DNA of 64,000 bases from Lanius collurio (Eukaryota; Chordata; Aves; Passeriformes; Laniidae), in the NCBI GenBank assembly GCA_020086605.1, contig JACBWW010000008.1, forward strand, positions 27,522,135-27,586,134, in the 5' to 3' direction. Of the stretch, positions 1 to 14,900 are shown piece by piece (positions within the stretch are counted from its first letter, which is position 1; every line of letters begins with the position of its first letter). The notes beneath the pieces are model-generated. The model was not told the origin of the DNA. It worked only from the letters and a program-made list of their open reading frames with translations, and ran no database searches. The position numbers were made by a program, and so were the translations under genes.

Positions 1-964
1 GGTGCCATATCAGAGGCAGATGGGGGTTTGGGGGAGCTTAGCCCTGGATTTGTTCCACATTCCAATGGCCAGAGTGGAGGTTCAGAGGCCTCTGGGTGGA
101 ATCTCTGCTCTGTAGCTCTAAGGCATTAAGAGCCATGGTATGAAGGCTTGTTGCTTGTAGAAGTGCTGGTTTATCCATCTGTATCTGTCCAAGTGCACAT
201 GTGCAGCATCTGCTGGCCCCTGTGAATGCTATCTTGCACAGTTCTTGAGAGCAAATCCAAACCTAGCCCATCTCTCAGCTGGGACAAAGTATGAACTGAA
301 GTCTGGGCTTTGCATGGAACATCTGCTGGTAGAATAAACACTGCAGCAGCCCCCTAATTCCACACTTACTTAGCACCTATAGGGTGAATTATGAAACATA
401 GTGAATCCCATCACATACTTCACACGTTTCCTGTTGACAATGAAGCAGTGGAAGCAGGCTGGTATCCATCCCCGCTGGAAACGTTCATGTCAAGGTTTCA
501 TTCCATGAAAATCATTTGGGTTGTTCTGTAAACTTCACTGAGATGATCTGTAACCTTTTGTCCAGCTGTGCCAGGACATGTAATGCAGCTGTGGGGAGGC
601 CTGACTCCCTCCCTGCACTTCAGAGCACTCTCCAGGTCAGGTATGATCCAGGAATGCAGTTGTAATCCTCGTTTGGTTAAAGAAGACCATTTAGCTTGCT
701 GTATGACACTGTAATTACTGGTCCTTTCACAAGAGAGAGATTATGGCTCTGTGGTTTTCCTTTCAGATTTGGGTCTTGGTTTCCATTTACAAGTGGTTCT
801 TGTAAACAGAGTCTCCCTGTTTCATTTTTGCTGGAAAGCTTCTTGTCATAACACTCAGGGGGCTGCTTTATCTTGCTTTCAAACTAGCCCAGGTAGCTGG
901 GTAGGCTGAGAGTAAGCTGCTCTTCCTCAGCCTTCCCGCTTGCAACAAGAGCTTCAAAGCTTAG

Positions 965-1200
965 GACCAAAGGAAATTACCTCAAGTTGCACCAGGAGAG
1001 GATTAGTTTGGATACTAGGAGAAATTTCTTCAACAGAGAGGTTGTCAAACACTGAAACTGGCTGCCTGGGGAAATCATGGAGTCATCATCCCTGGAGGCA
1101 TTTAAAAGACACATGGATATGGCAGTCGGGGACATGGTTTGGTGGTGGGTTTGGCGGTGCTGGGTTAATAGTTGGACTCGATGATCTGAGAGGGTGATTT
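965..1200 (+). mobile_element. CR1 LINE 3' fragment
   Basis: Reads as the CR1 3' region: a gaaatttcttcaacagagag segment, a CTGCCTGGGGAAATCATGGA segment, the 'ccctggaggcatttaaaaga' motif and a tail ending gactcgatgatctgagaggg. Sense orientation, inside CCBE1 intron. Both boundaries are approximate. Confidence 0.75.
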
Positions 1201-4200
1201 TGTATGAGCTTAGGTAAAATGCTGGCAGGTGACAGCACAAAAGCAGCACAAGGCAGCATTGGTGCTGTGCCTACCCACCATCTGCAGCTGGCAGCATCTC
1301 TGCCTGTCTGTGGGGACTGGCAGGCCTGTACCTGTGGTGCTTATCTAGAGCCCTTCCTCATGGGTTTGTCAGAGTCCTCTGTGAACCTCCTTAATCCTCT
1401 AGCCTCCAACTCACCCCAAATATTGCAGCTTAGTGTTGCATGAAAAAGTACTTGTTATCTGGTTTATTTAATTCTGCTGCCTCATCATTTCCTTGGGTTA
1501 TCTTTGGACTTTATGAAGTGAGACATGGCACAGCAGTGCTCCTTATCTGCCTGCTCCCCACCATTCTGGAGTTTCAGCCCATTGTTCCACCTCCCTTTCA
1601 CTGTCTTTTTTTTTTTTCCACTCTGAAAACTTCTTGCCTTATTTACAAGTTTTCTTTGCAGGACTGTTCCATGCTTTTGAATATTCCTGTCCTTTTTCTC
1701 CAGACGTTTGAAGATCTGTCCCACACTCCAGGATCAGCCTGTATCCTCTGGCAAGCTCTTTGGGAGCTGGGGATGCAATTCACTTTATGTTTACAGTTGC
1801 CTTTGGGTGTTTTGTCCTCTTCCTGTAGATCCTGGGAGCACCTTTCATCCGCCTGCAAGCTGGTGGGTTACAGACCATGAGCCCCAAAGTCTGTTTAAGG
1901 GTTGCAGTGGAAGGAGGGCTGCTGGAGCCTCAGTTTCCTGGGCAATGCTGTGTGCAGGGCATGCAGCATCCAAGAGGTGAGGAAGGGGACCCAGGATTAA
2001 CCCATCTCTTTGGGTATCCCCATGCAATGGCCCTCTGCATTGGCTGAGAGAAAACTGCTGGCTCCAAATGTGTTGGTGGCAGGGGAAGCAGGTCCCTGCA
2101 AGGAGGGAGCAGCTCTGCAGTGTCACCCCAGCCACAGGCCTGCCTCTTTGCTGTCCTGCTTTCCCAAGACAGTGCTATGCCTTTCTAGATACTTTGGAAT
2201 TGCTGAAGCAAAGAAACTAGGTTATTGTCTTTTTGAGCCCCTGTGCAGTATTGCAGCAGGGAGCTGCTGAATTTCCCTACAAATCAAAACCTGCCTTTTC
2301 AGCTCATCCTGCATATGTTATCTGGCTTTCAGTGCAACAGGAAACTTAAACATTGCTTTTTTTCAGTATTATTCCCCCATGCCAGACCTTATTTCCCCAC
2401 TTTCTTTTCTGCCTGCTGTCCTGCAGGGACAAGTAAGGTAGGCTGAGATGAGGAAGGCAGACAGGACCATGCAGCACCTACTCATCTTGGTTGAGTTGCA
2501 AAGTTCTTCCTGCATGTCCAGAGCACATTGGCTAACCCAGGCTCTGTGGATCAGTGGAACTCTGGCCATGATTCCTCATCTGTGTAATTAGTCCAGATTT
2601 TTGTGAGCCCTGCTGCATCCAGCACAGGCAGGTCTCCAGGGCACCGTGTATACAGTGCAGTCCAGCACCACAGTGATGGTTTTGTTTTTAACCACGCTGA
2701 TGATCCCATTGTGTTATACAAGGATTTTGGCCATCTCTATGTGCTTTCATGTGAAATGGTGCCATTCTCTTCGCTTCCTTCTCTGAACTAGACATGCCTA
2801 CATCAAAATCTGTTTGCTGAGTGAGAAGTCATTAGCATTTCCAGAGATGATCCTCAGTGCATTGCTGGCTGATGCAGTTGTTCTCTGCTCCTGTGTTTCT
2901 AAGTAGCAAAGAATGTATAAGTAAATAATGATTTCGGGGGAGAAATTGGTAATGGAAAAAATAACTTGAACAAGATTTGATAAAAAAGTACTGCTCTGAT
3001 TCAAACTCATGGGTTACAAGCATTTCCTGCAGGCCAGTGGGAGTTGGAAGACTGTCTTTGTGGGTCTTTGAAATCTCAGACATTTCAAAAGTGAGACAAT
3101 CTCTGTGTCTGTTAGAAAAACACCAGATCGCAATTAAGTTGTAGTTTATCAAACAGCTCTTCTAGGTAGTACAACCAGCAGAACAAAATCCAGCCCTCAG
3201 CTTACAGACAGGCTGCAACACAAGTGTCATTTCTTTTAACCTGCCATGGCGTTGAGTAGGTTAATACATTTCTAACTTGTTGATTTACCCATACGGGGAT
3301 TACTGTGATCTCCTAATAAGGCATGTTGACTAGGGGAGATTAACCCCTACTATTAGAAGTTGAGCTAAATCTCTGGTGAAGGCAACAAGCTGAAGCAAAA
3401 ATCTGTGCCACTGGCAAAGTCTGTGGCTAACTCCCTAACTGGCAAAATGCTTCATCCTGCTGGTTTTAAAACAGTCCTGCTTTGAGAAGGAGTGCTTATC
3501 AGTCCTATTTTCCCCTCACTTGGTTGAATGATGGACTACAGCCACTGGGTCGAGGACTCCCGGTGTGCTGGGATGAGGGGGATGAGCTGCACAACACTGG
3601 GTGTGACCCCCCACAGCCCCAGCAGATGAGCAAGCTGCTGGCATGGTCCACAGCCCTTGGTCCATGCAGATGAGGAAGCTGTGAGCATCCTGCCCAAGCT
3701 CCAAACTCACTGAGCCTGGCCAGACCTGCCATCATCACAGGGGTGAGACTGAACCAGTGACAAACAGGTTCAAAGACTGAACTGAGATGCAAAAAAGCCC
3801 AAACAATGCAATTTGGGCTCCCCCCACAACACTTGTACTTGGGGGCTTGGAGTTTCCTTTTTGCCTTTGTGAAGCGGTCGATCAAGTCTAATCTTTAAAC
3901 ACCACTTCTTGGTGAGGAACTGGAACACTTTGGCCTCCAGGTTCATCTTATATTTTTCTTAGAATCGGTCATTTCCTGAAACAGCACTGTAGTTAGGTTT
4001 CTCCCCTGCCCTCCTCCAGTGAAATATTTGTCCTCTCAATAAATAGGAAGAAATTCTCCAGATCAAAGCCTGGGTGTCCTTGAGGCCAGAGGAAGAGTCA
4101 TGAGGCTTGCTGTAGCACTTCAGCCTGGAGGATGCACTCGCAGATCTGCTGGGTCCAGCCTGGCAATTCCAGTCATGTTTAGTTTCTAATTAGCTCCTCC

Positions 4201-7200
4201 AGCCCTTTCTCTGGGAATCACGCTAATGAACATAAAGAACTGTTTATTCTAAATGAGACTTCCCAAGGGTAACAGCCTCCTCAGTGGCTGTAGAAATGGA
4301 AGGCAAGCCTGAGGAAACACCAGGGTGCTGTAGATTTTGGCAGCAGTTGATAAACATTTCTTTGTGGATTGAGCAGAGCATGTAATTTACTGCCCAGCTC
4401 TAATAAGAGCAGATTTGACCATTTTGCTGTTCTTTTCCATTGCTGTCAAAATGCAACAGCTAAATCCCAGTGAGAAACTGTACAGCTGATGGTTTTGTAG
4501 GTAGCAGCGTAAAACTTCTTGGGCTCTGTGAAAAGTGAATTCATCATTTTTATAGGATCTCATATGTTCTCTTAACTGCTTTATCACTCATGGAGGGGCA
4601 GACCAGTCATGCCCATCCTCCCACAGAGGACAGCTGTGGTGGGATCAGGCAGCACCTAAACAGTTGTGCAGCTTTCAAGGGCAGTAGGCTTTTGCTGGAC
4701 TTTGTGTTGGTTTTGCATTGCACTGGTGAAAAAAGGGGATGATCTAAAGCCATGAGCTTGCTCCTCAAGCAAAACCATCAGCCATTTTTTTCAAACATCA
4801 GCAACATTTACTCCAAAGATCATCTCCTGGCAGGAACTGATCAGAGTGGCTACTGTGATTGTGGTGATATCAATAAAAGTTCAGTAAAAGTCCGGTTGTC
4901 CCTGTTTTACCCCCAAAGCCATAGAACAAGGGAATATATCAACACAGAGCAATGCCTGGGCAAAGCAATGGATACAGGCAGTAGTCACTGTTCCAGGCCC
5001 ACACCAGCATGTTCAAAACTGGCTTGGGCACCTTGAGCACTATTGCACTGCACTGTGTGTGAACAGCAAATTGAATTAATGGAAATTCAGAGATTCAAGC
5101 TGTGTACCAATGGTGACAGTACCCATGTCATCAGGCAGTGAACAAGGGCTTCCTGGCACAAGCTGCTGGAGAAAAATCAGGTTAGTCAGGGTCTGTGCTC
5201 AGTGGTGGGGCAACCTCAGCTGGTTTCACAAGGGGGTTAATTCATGAACCCTGACATTCATGAACTCCACACTGGGCTAGAAAAAATCCAGACATAAAGA
5301 CTGGAGTGCCAGCTCCTGTGATTTTTCACCCCAGCCTATGTTTTACAGTTGTTCCCCCTTGGACATCCACCAGCACTCCTGGATGGTGCAGAGTCCCTGG
5401 GCTGGCACTGAGCTGCTGTGGCAGCTCACAATGTCTCTTCTGGTGCTTTGACCCATCTTCTGCAGGACTGCATCATTAGAACATTCTGGCAGACAAAGTT
5501 GGACATTGGCTGAAAAAGTACAGGGAGATAATCATAATTTCTAGTGGCTTCAAAGCAGCCCTGAAAGGGAGTTTTGTGTACTGGGAATGCTGATCAAATA
5601 AAGTTGCCATTGCACATGAGAGTGACCTTGTGAACATGCACAGGGTTTTGGGACTCACAAATTAAAAAAGACAGTGTTAACCACATGCCAGCACAATTTT
5701 CACTGGACTTCTGTGGTTCTCTGTTGTGATTCAGCATTTAATGACATGATTGTAGTCTGGAGTTTTTTTCAAGTTGCATTTCTGGAAGGGTTTCCTGAGA
5801 GGTCCAAATACAATGATGTTTTAGTATTGCACTCTCGCTGGCTTATGAAATGGTTGAATCCACAGGGAGAGTCAGAGGAGCTGCAACTGAGGGGGTGGCT
5901 GTCCTTGTCTCCAGCACTGCAAACAGAGTTCCTCTAAGAGCTCCCTCAAGGCTGACACCTCTCTGGAGGAGCTCTGGGTTCACAATGTTTGGCTGTCACA
6001 TCACAGGCACACACCCAGCCTCCCACATGGGGCGATGCAGCTGTGCATGGGGGTGCTCAGGTTTGAGGAGGTACCTCTGTGGGGTCTCCCCACCCCAGAA
6101 GGGCTGGAGACTGTTAGCAGAGTGAGCAAGGAGGCTGCCTCCTCTTCTTGGTTTTGGTGTAAATTTCATCATTTCATAGCCTTTGAACACCTCCTATAGA
6201 AGTGAAGCTCTGAAAAAGTTTTAAAAAATTGTGTATCTCTGCTGAACACTGGGGCATTAAAGCCCAGGTTTTCTCTGGCAAGGCACTAGGGTTAGTTTTG
6301 CCATGCCATTGCCACGCTGAGATGCTCTCCAGAAGCCTCTGTCCCTCCCTGAGAAAGACAGAGGCACCTGTACTTAGGCACATTTGTCCCTGTGCACGCT
6401 GACATGGTGATTTTGATACGAAATTCAGCTACTGCACAGAAAATTGTGTACAGTTATAAAAAGGAATGTGTATAGCTGCAGTAAGGAATGTGATGGCTTT
6501 GATTTTCCTGCACTCAACATGGAAAATTCTGTCTTAGTCCTTTCACCCTGTCATAGCTGAAAATATAATCGGTCAGGGATTATTGTTCTGGTCAGGGTTT
6601 GCATAAGGATTTGGGATTCTGGTCCACGACAGGCACACTTTGATGTCAATCTAGTGTAAGCACCAATTCTTTTTTTCTGTGAAAGGTAAAGAGTGGTGTT
6701 TATTTAGTAGCAAATCTAAGGAATTAGAATCATGGAATTATTGAAGGGGGAAGAAAAAAATCTAAGTAAGGAACTATCAATTTTCTTTATGTTGAACTTG
6801 GTTTCTATTTGCAGCACTCATACCCTAGTGGTTAACATCATGGAAGCAGAAACATATTATTACTGCTACCAGTACTAATTAAGAGTGTGGAATAGTCCAG
6901 AAATCCAAGTCAGAGCAAAATATGTAACACAACACATTTCTAAATGAAAGTGTACATTTTATTTTAAGGGTGGGTTTTGTGCCAGCAAACACCACACAAG
7001 TTCTCAGTAGAAGCTTCAAGCTCTGTATGCAGACAGGAGAGTGTGATGCAGTTTTCAGGTTATGAACCCCCCTGCACATGATGACAGTGATTACTGCTGA
7101 ACACTAGTGCACTGGGTTTTGCTTGGATCCTAAAAGGAATTAACAGAACTATGGGATTGGGGTTACCTAATGTCCTGGCATTGAGTTGTTTCTCAGTGTT

Positions 7201-10200
7201 GTGGATTGCTTCAGGATCTCTGTTATACTAAAGGTTGCACATTTTTCTTCTGTTTGCAATAGAGTCTGGAGCTTCACCTATAATGAACTACTCTGCTTAA
7301 CATTCTGCCTTAACTTTCATTTGATTTTTATTATTTAGGAGATTCATCCGCAGAAGTGTCTGTGTGGGCAATAATATAAAGCTCAAGTTAAATTTATTCT
7401 GAGTTATTATCTGCAATTGTGACAGATAATAGATACTGGATTTCTGTTAGTATTATGGTTCATTTAAATAAAAACCATATGTCTGAAGTCAGCTCCTTGG
7501 AGATAAGTCAGGCATCTGGCTGAGGCTCCACATTTGGGAATGTAAATGATGCAGATGGTGAGATTGTAATGCACACTGTGCCCATCAGGTTGTAACATTG
7601 ATGAACAAGCACTTCATTAGTAAAAAAGGTGGGAAAAAATCCGAGCTGAGATGAAATTTCTCAAGGAATGCACACAATATTGATTTCAGTTTGCTGCTTG
7701 CACTCATGGGTTTGGGGGAGTCTGCTTTACACCACATGCCAAACCTTTATTCCAAATATGTTACAGAGTGCCAGTTATATTATAGTCCTTTCAAACAACT
7801 TTATAGAATCAGATTGATATCTCAGCCTGCAAAAACGTTGGGTTTTCTGTCTTGGAGTGACTCAGAAATAAAAAATAACTTGTAAGCAAAGTAGCAAAGA
7901 AAACAACTAGTTTGTTTTATTCTGCATAAAATAATACCTCTAGAAAAGTATTCTGGTGTAAACTGTGCTCTCAAAGGCAATGCACAAGTATTAAATGTAG
8001 ATACACTGGTGGTAATGTAGAATCAGTACAAAATGACACAAAATGTACATTCCAAGAGGAACAGAAACACAAAATGGATGTTCTGAGGTATGAATCTATT
8101 AATTGTAGTCTTGTTTTTACTGATACTGATTTAGTCTCAAGTCTAAAATTAGCATTGTCTCTACAGGCTAGCTCAGACAGATGCCTTGGGTGTACAATGT
8201 GTTTACCTGCAGGACCACTTTTTGGATACAACATTCACTTTACAAGAAGAGCTAAAATTAATTCATGGAGAGCCAAAATGACTTTCAGCCACAGTCACAC
8301 TAGTCACAATAAGCCAGTCAGAAAAAAGACACTGCTCCCTTATCTACTGCACTTCCTTAGCAGTCCCTCTGTATTTACTTATTTAAGTGCAACATCAGAT
8401 CGAAAATTTCTGAAAGTATAGTCACGACACAGCATGAAACATGTTAGAGGAGGATGAGTTAATAGGAAGAAATCACCTGAACTTTCCCTGGTGGCTTGCT
8501 TTAGATGAAGGTGATGACTCTTGCCTGTGGCCATGGTCTTGTTTTGTCTTTGGCCTCCTCTCAGCCATGACTGGTGTGACATGAAAAAGATGTTTTAACA
8601 CTGTATAGAGAATAAAGCATTAGCAGAGAGGAAGGCACATATTGTAGCAGAGTTTTAACTCTTGTGTTAACAACACCAAATTTTCAGATTTATGGTACCA
8701 TTCCAGTGAGGGCTGTGCAGGTAGATGCAGGTCCTTCCACAAGGACCATTGCTCATATTTCCTGGGTATGAACAGGCACTGCAGGGGCAAGATATTTATG
8801 CCGTAATACCTTAAATGTACTAATGGTAAAGGAAGAACCAGAAATGTGGCACTGAGCATTGTCAAGAAACAGCAGCCTGACCAAGACCACCAAAATTAGC
8901 CAACAAAAAGGTGACATTGTGAGAGAAATACCAAAAGCCCATGGTAGAGTGATGGGGAGAGAGAGGTTCCCACAGGCAAACAAGAACACAATCAGCAGCA
9001 AGCATGTCTTAAAACTGACACCCAGCAGGATGTTTGCCCTCATTGTGGGTCACGGAAATAAGGCAGACAAAGCAAAGTCCAATCACCAGAAGAAAACAAA
9101 CGTTTGCAAGTGAGTTGAAAAGACCTTGCAGTCACAGACAAAACCCCTGAATGTCACAACTGGGCTGGTGCACAGGGCAGTTGTCCAGGATGCAGAGGGG
9201 AACCCTGATGAAATGAGGCAAACTGAGGGGCCTTCTCAATCTTCCTGGGTAAATTGGTCAATAACTCTGACTCTGTTCTCACTCTGGTCTTGGGTGTTTT
9301 TGCTTCTGTCCCCAAATATTGATCCCATTTTGATACTTCAAACACCAGAGTCACTCCAGCACTTGCTGCTCTGAATTGCTGCCTGGAAGTGGAACTGCTG
9401 CAGCAGTTCCAGCAGAGTCATCCCCAGTGTGCATTGGTTTTAGGAAAGGGTGTTATAATATGAATTTGGTGTATGTCTGCAGGCACCAATGTCTGAAAAC
9501 ACAACTCCATTTTAATGGGAGATGTAACTAATACAAGGGCATTTGCACAACACTGCACGGCATTAGCCTTCCTCTCAGAATTCATCATGCTTGAGGCTCT
9601 CCATGCATCCATCACAAGTCACCCTCACCAGCTCAGGACCACATCTTCACTGCCCACCTGAGGATGGGAGGGTCCAGATTTGGGTTTGTGATGTTTCCTC
9701 TCAGCTCCCTTGTACCTCCCAAAAGTTTTTGCCTTCAGGTCTCTGTCCCAGCTGCAAGGGTTTGCCCCACAGCAGGTACACTTTGCCTTTGGCTCATTTC
9801 TACCTCTTTGCTCTCAGTGTTTCATAGCTGTCCAGAACAAAGTACTTCTTTGTCCTGCCTCAGGCTGCCCAGGTGTCATGCCTGGAAGCAGACCTCATCC
9901 CTATTTTTGTGGCAGTGGGTTAGAGGGGACTAGGGAGCAGGAGAGTCTTTTTTTCAACTGGAACATGGCTGCAAATATCCAGTGTACAGGGTGAGATGGG
10001 GTGAGTTGTCTCAATAACATTTCAGCATCTCATAAAAGTCGTAAAAGTGTTCAACCTCAGTAGATTATTCAGAGCTAAAACCATAGTCCAGCAGCAGGAT
10101 GAGAAAGAAGAGCAGCATCTAATGCCAGTCCCACTAAATTAGGCAATAAAAACTGGGAGTGGGGCTGTGGTTTGATCAGTTAGGGCATGATGTGGTTGCT

Positions 10201-11809
10201 CCTGTAATTAGTACTTGGCTAACAGGCAATTGACTGGCTCTGGCTGGATTGAAAGCTAAGCCCTGTGTAGAACACAGTGTGGTGGGAAAATGGGGGGAAG
10301 TTTCTGAAAACAGCTTTGTTTTTTATTTTAAGAACTGTGCCACTCATTTGCTTGTAAATTAAAGAGTGGGATGCCCTGGCTTTGAGAGGGCACTGCACTC
10401 CATGCCCAAATCACTGCAGCCCATGTTTGGCTGGATGACATTCCTGCTCCTGCCACTTTGAACAGAGGAGCTGAGTGCCACATCAAAAAGCTGCTTTGTG
10501 AACTTCCCACTGTCTGCTGACTGCAGTACAAGTGGAGTAGTCTCAGCTACCCAGGCAGCTCCAACACCACTGTCACATCCCAAATAGCAGGCCTTCCAGT
10601 GACACCGTATAAACAACTGCTCGTTCCAGTAATGCTTCCCTACTTAGGAAATTGTTTAAGGATTCGCTCCATCCACCCCATCCTGCAACAAATAACCTGC
10701 AGATGTGTGGCTCTAAAAATAAACCTTGGCACTGGGGCCATGGTACAGCATCACTACATAATTCAACAAAATTTCATACTGCGTTTTCTTAGAAATTAAT
10801 TTTTTCTGCATGCTGGAAGTGGTTCATGGAGGCAGATTTTGTCCTAACAGAGACTACTCTGTGCACAGAGGATATTTTTGCTATCGTCTCTGTTGGCAAT
10901 AAACATGGGTCTGACTTGTGAACATGTTATGTTAAGAATTATTTCTTTCCTTGTCCAATTCATTAAGTCTGTATACTTAATAAGCAGTTTCAGCATTTAT
11001 AAGGTCTTCTCTGGGAACAATAAAACAGAGGGAGAAAAGCGAGAAACATCTGGATCAGTGAAACACTCTTGAAATATTATCTTTTTAGTGTCTTTACAGA
11101 TATTTCAAAGGGCTTACTCTAAAGAACTTAATTCCATTGCTGCTATTGATGTTGAAATTATATTAAAAAAAACATTTTAAGTTCTTGTTGCTTAGATAGT
11201 GATCATAACTGGCCAACTCTTCTGTTTGAAATACTTTAATGAAAAAACAGCATTGTTTGTATTTCATTCAAGTTTCACTACTTTTTTTTTTCCAGTTTTT
11301 CCTCTTTTTAAACTTCTATTGTGGAAATGAAGTGGAAAGATAAAATAGTGATAGGAGACCAAAGCTTCTATTCTGTTACAATTACCCAGATCACCTTTTA
11401 TTTTCTTTCCTCCTTTTTGTTTTAGTTTTTAATTTGTTTGTATTAATTTTTTTTATATTTTTAAAGAATATCTGCTAGTATCACTTTTTGATTTGGTTAT
11501 GTACAGATCAATACACTCACCAATAAGCTGAAGCAAAGAACCTCAGGGGCTGGAGTACATTTTATTCAAGGGGAGCCAAGGGATCTCTGCTCAGTTTGGA
11601 GAAGAGGAGTTAAGGGGCAAATTGAATTGGTGTTTCCCACTAACTAATGAGGAGTTACAAGGAAGACATGGTGGGTGTAGAGAAGATTAAGCCAGATCTT
11701 CATCTGAGGTGCACTGCAAACAACATGAGACAAGGGCCACGAGTTGCAGCAGGGACATTTTAAGCAGATATGAAGGGGAAAATGGGCAGTGAAGAGGTTA
11801 AGCACTTGG

Positions 11810-11962
11810 AAGAGGGTCCCAGAGAAGTGAGGCAATCTCCATTCCTTAAGACATTCAACACTCTTCTGGGCAAGTCTCTGAGCAGTTGACTGCTGTCAGG
11901 TGCACTTGGATCACAAGCTTTCCAAAGGTCCCTTGCAACTCAAATTATGCTGTGAATCTATT
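11810..11962 (+). mobile_element. CR1 LINE 3' fragment, diverged
   Basis: Degraded match to the CR1 3' end: cattccttaagacattcaa, a cttggatcacaagctttcc stretch and aaggtcccttgcaactcaaa, with a terminal tgtgaatct. Divergence suggests an old insertion. Confidence 0.6.
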
Positions 11963-14900
11963 TTTCAAAAATTATGGGAGATTTGTTTCTGTTGCTTGGC
12001 TGAAACCTTGCCTTGAAAAATCCCCTCGGCTGTGCTGAAGCTGGGTCATGCCCCGGTAACTCTAAGCCAGTTCTGGAAGGATAAAAATCCTTAGGCTTAA
12101 GGAGCTGATGAGCACCCTTATGCTATTCATAATGTATAAAATTGGATTGCTGTGCCTTTTGCACAGTGTGTGCTCTGAAGAGAGGAGCTGTCACATACCC
12201 CTTGTCTGTAGATGATGTGGAGAGTTGCATTGCAATTCTCACGTTGTTCCAGTAATCGGGGACAATCTATATAAACCTCCGTGCCCTGCATACCACCTGT
12301 GCTTTCACTGTGAGCTTTCCACAGAGAAGCAGGGTACCCAAACCCAGACATTATCCTCATGCTTCAGTTCCCAGCCAAGTGCTGGAAACCACAATGACGT
12401 CTGTGCATCATGGGCAGCCAGTGTGGAGAGTAAGGTGCTCAAAGATGTATCTTTCTTCGAGTGTTTTTCCATGCTATTTGACTTCCTTAAAAGCTGAAGG
12501 CTTTATGTTTGGCTCTTCCTACTTCTAGACTATTTAAGTTGGAAGTGTTAGCCTGGCTGGACTTACTTTCTTACCTTTTTCCTGAAGTGGAATTTCAAAA
12601 ACCATTCAAAAAACTAATTGAAAAAATCTATTAAATATCTGGATTAAGTATTTGGGTCTGTGTCTAAAGTGTAGATGGATGGTTTAAGGTATGGGATGTT
12701 GTGCCCAAGGGGGGAGTACAGGAGCAGTAGTGCATGTCAAATCTTAAATCCATCAAAACCAGGAAGAGTCTTGCCACTGTTTCTAATGACAGATGTCAGC
12801 AAGACTTGATCCAGTTTATGTCAGAGTGATTTTTTGGAACTATTCTTCCAAGAAGTCCAATTGTAGCACATCCTCAGAACGGAGCATGTCCTCACCCATC
12901 ATCCTGAGTCTTGGTCAGGGCCTGTTCCCAGCCTGATACATGTTCCTGGCAAAGCTGCCAGGGATTGCAGCAGAACCAGGATCAGGCCCTTTAATATCAG
13001 CGCACCAGTAAGTAAACGTGGATGGAGTGACTAGCTTGTCTCTGAAGGTTAATTGGGATTTATGTCCTGTTTGGAGAGCCAGCTTTAGAGATCTGACTTC
13101 CTGGCACAGTTTGTGTGATGTGTTTTTCTGTACATGCATGTGTAAAAGGCGCTGGACTTTTGTTGTTTATCGAAGGGAGTTTATTAGACATTGCTTATGC
13201 AGCATTTTTGTGATCTTGTTGATGAAAGATGCTATATAAACAGGGCTTCATTGGACTGGATTCAGTAAGTCTGAGAGCTTGCCAGCAATTTATTGCTGCT
13301 TGACTCCAGTGACCGAGCACCAGCACAGCAGCCAGCCCATGAGTGCAGCTCCGCGCAGCACTGCTCTGGCTCTGCCTTCCCTCCTGAAATGGAATTTATT
13401 ACTCTCTATCTCACATGGATACTTAGTAGGAAATTGGAACTATGAAATGAAGAGTCATGGAAGTTTAAAAAAAATCCAAGAGACAGGACAGATGTGCTGT
13501 GATTAGTCCTGTGCTCTGGCTCACCTTGGGTTAGATAAATAATTGAATCTCTGCTGTCAGCAAAACATACTACTTACAGACTTGGAAGGAAATTTGGCTA
13601 GCAGTCCTTTAATTGGAAGTCAGAGGTGGTGGAAAAAAAAAGGCTTTTCCTTAATTTTTGTACTTTAAATCTCAAAGCAGTGAATTATTTTAAAACATGG
13701 GCCTAATCTTGGATCATTTAAATTCAGATTTAGAAGGCTGCTTATTCATAGAAATTACAATATATTTATGAGGATGCATTATACTTTGCCAGTCCATTAG
13801 ACCTTTTATTAAATGCAAACAGTGCTATCATTGTATAAAATTCCTTTTTTTCTTCCCCTCAGATTTCATACCTGTCAAACATAGACTTGATTCTGCAGAA
13901 TCCATACCAATTTCACCTGCAAAACTAAACAAATTCATTTTCTTGGTACAATGCCAGAAAATAAAAGAAATTTGTAAGAAAAGAGAGCAAGAGAAAGCTG
14001 ACAGCATGTATATAAAGCTGAGTCTAAGCAGATGAAAACAGTCAAAAGCCTTTTATTTAATCCTTCTGCTATTTTTGACATGTTGTCTAGTGATAAACCA
14101 CATGAGCATTCCCTTGTGCTAAGAAAAAAAACAACAGTGAAATAAAAATCCAAGAAAGAGGGCAAGAAAATACAGTCCAGCACTGAAGGAATCTCGTATG
14201 TGATTTTGAGGATGATGTTTACATGCATGTAAAATATCAAACAAATGGCTTTTCCAGCGGCAGTCGAGGTCATTACCTTTTTGAAGTTGCGTAACATTTT
14301 CCTGCTGAGAGTTCCCTTCTTTGCTTATGGGACATTTGCAGACCTTAATTTAGTAATTTTTGGACACTGGTATGCTAAGTGAGAGACAGGCCCTGATGGT
14401 CACCAGTGCCGCCAGTTGGTCTGCGCTGCACAGATTAGCCTGTGCTTGATCAGTGTGTTTGCAGCCCGAGGCTCTGGGCGGGCCAAGGACTGAGGAGGGA
14501 CAAGGTTGTTTCTGGCCCTGTTGCACAGTGTCATTCAGCTTCCCCAAAAATTTGGAACTTTGGTCTGTGTGGTTCATCCAGAAACGCCAACAGGATCTTT
14601 TTGTTTCACTCCACATTGAAAGGGATGACCACAGGAAACGTTTCCAAAGGTCTTTTTCTCTGCCCAAAAGGGGGACAGAAAGCTGAGGTTTAGTTGCCAC
14701 TTCTTTCTGCAATGAGCAGAAGCTCATGAGAAATTTTTTCTGGTGTGGCTGCTGTTTTCACACCAACGCTCTTCTCTGCATCCCGAAGCCCTAAAGAAGT
14801 CCAAAAGTGATGGTTTCCTGGGAGTGCTGATCTGCTGACACAAGGAGATGTGCTGGGGAATGGTCTGCCTGCTTGAAACCTCTACTGAACACCTCAGCAC

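Noticed and set aside
1440..1880. A 146-codon ORF in the CCBE1 intron
   Set aside because: No motif, no splice support and ordinary intron composition; likely chance.
6724..6765. A possible short CR1 terminus (gaatcatggaattattgaag)
   Set aside because: Too short and diverged to separate from chance in AT-rich DNA.
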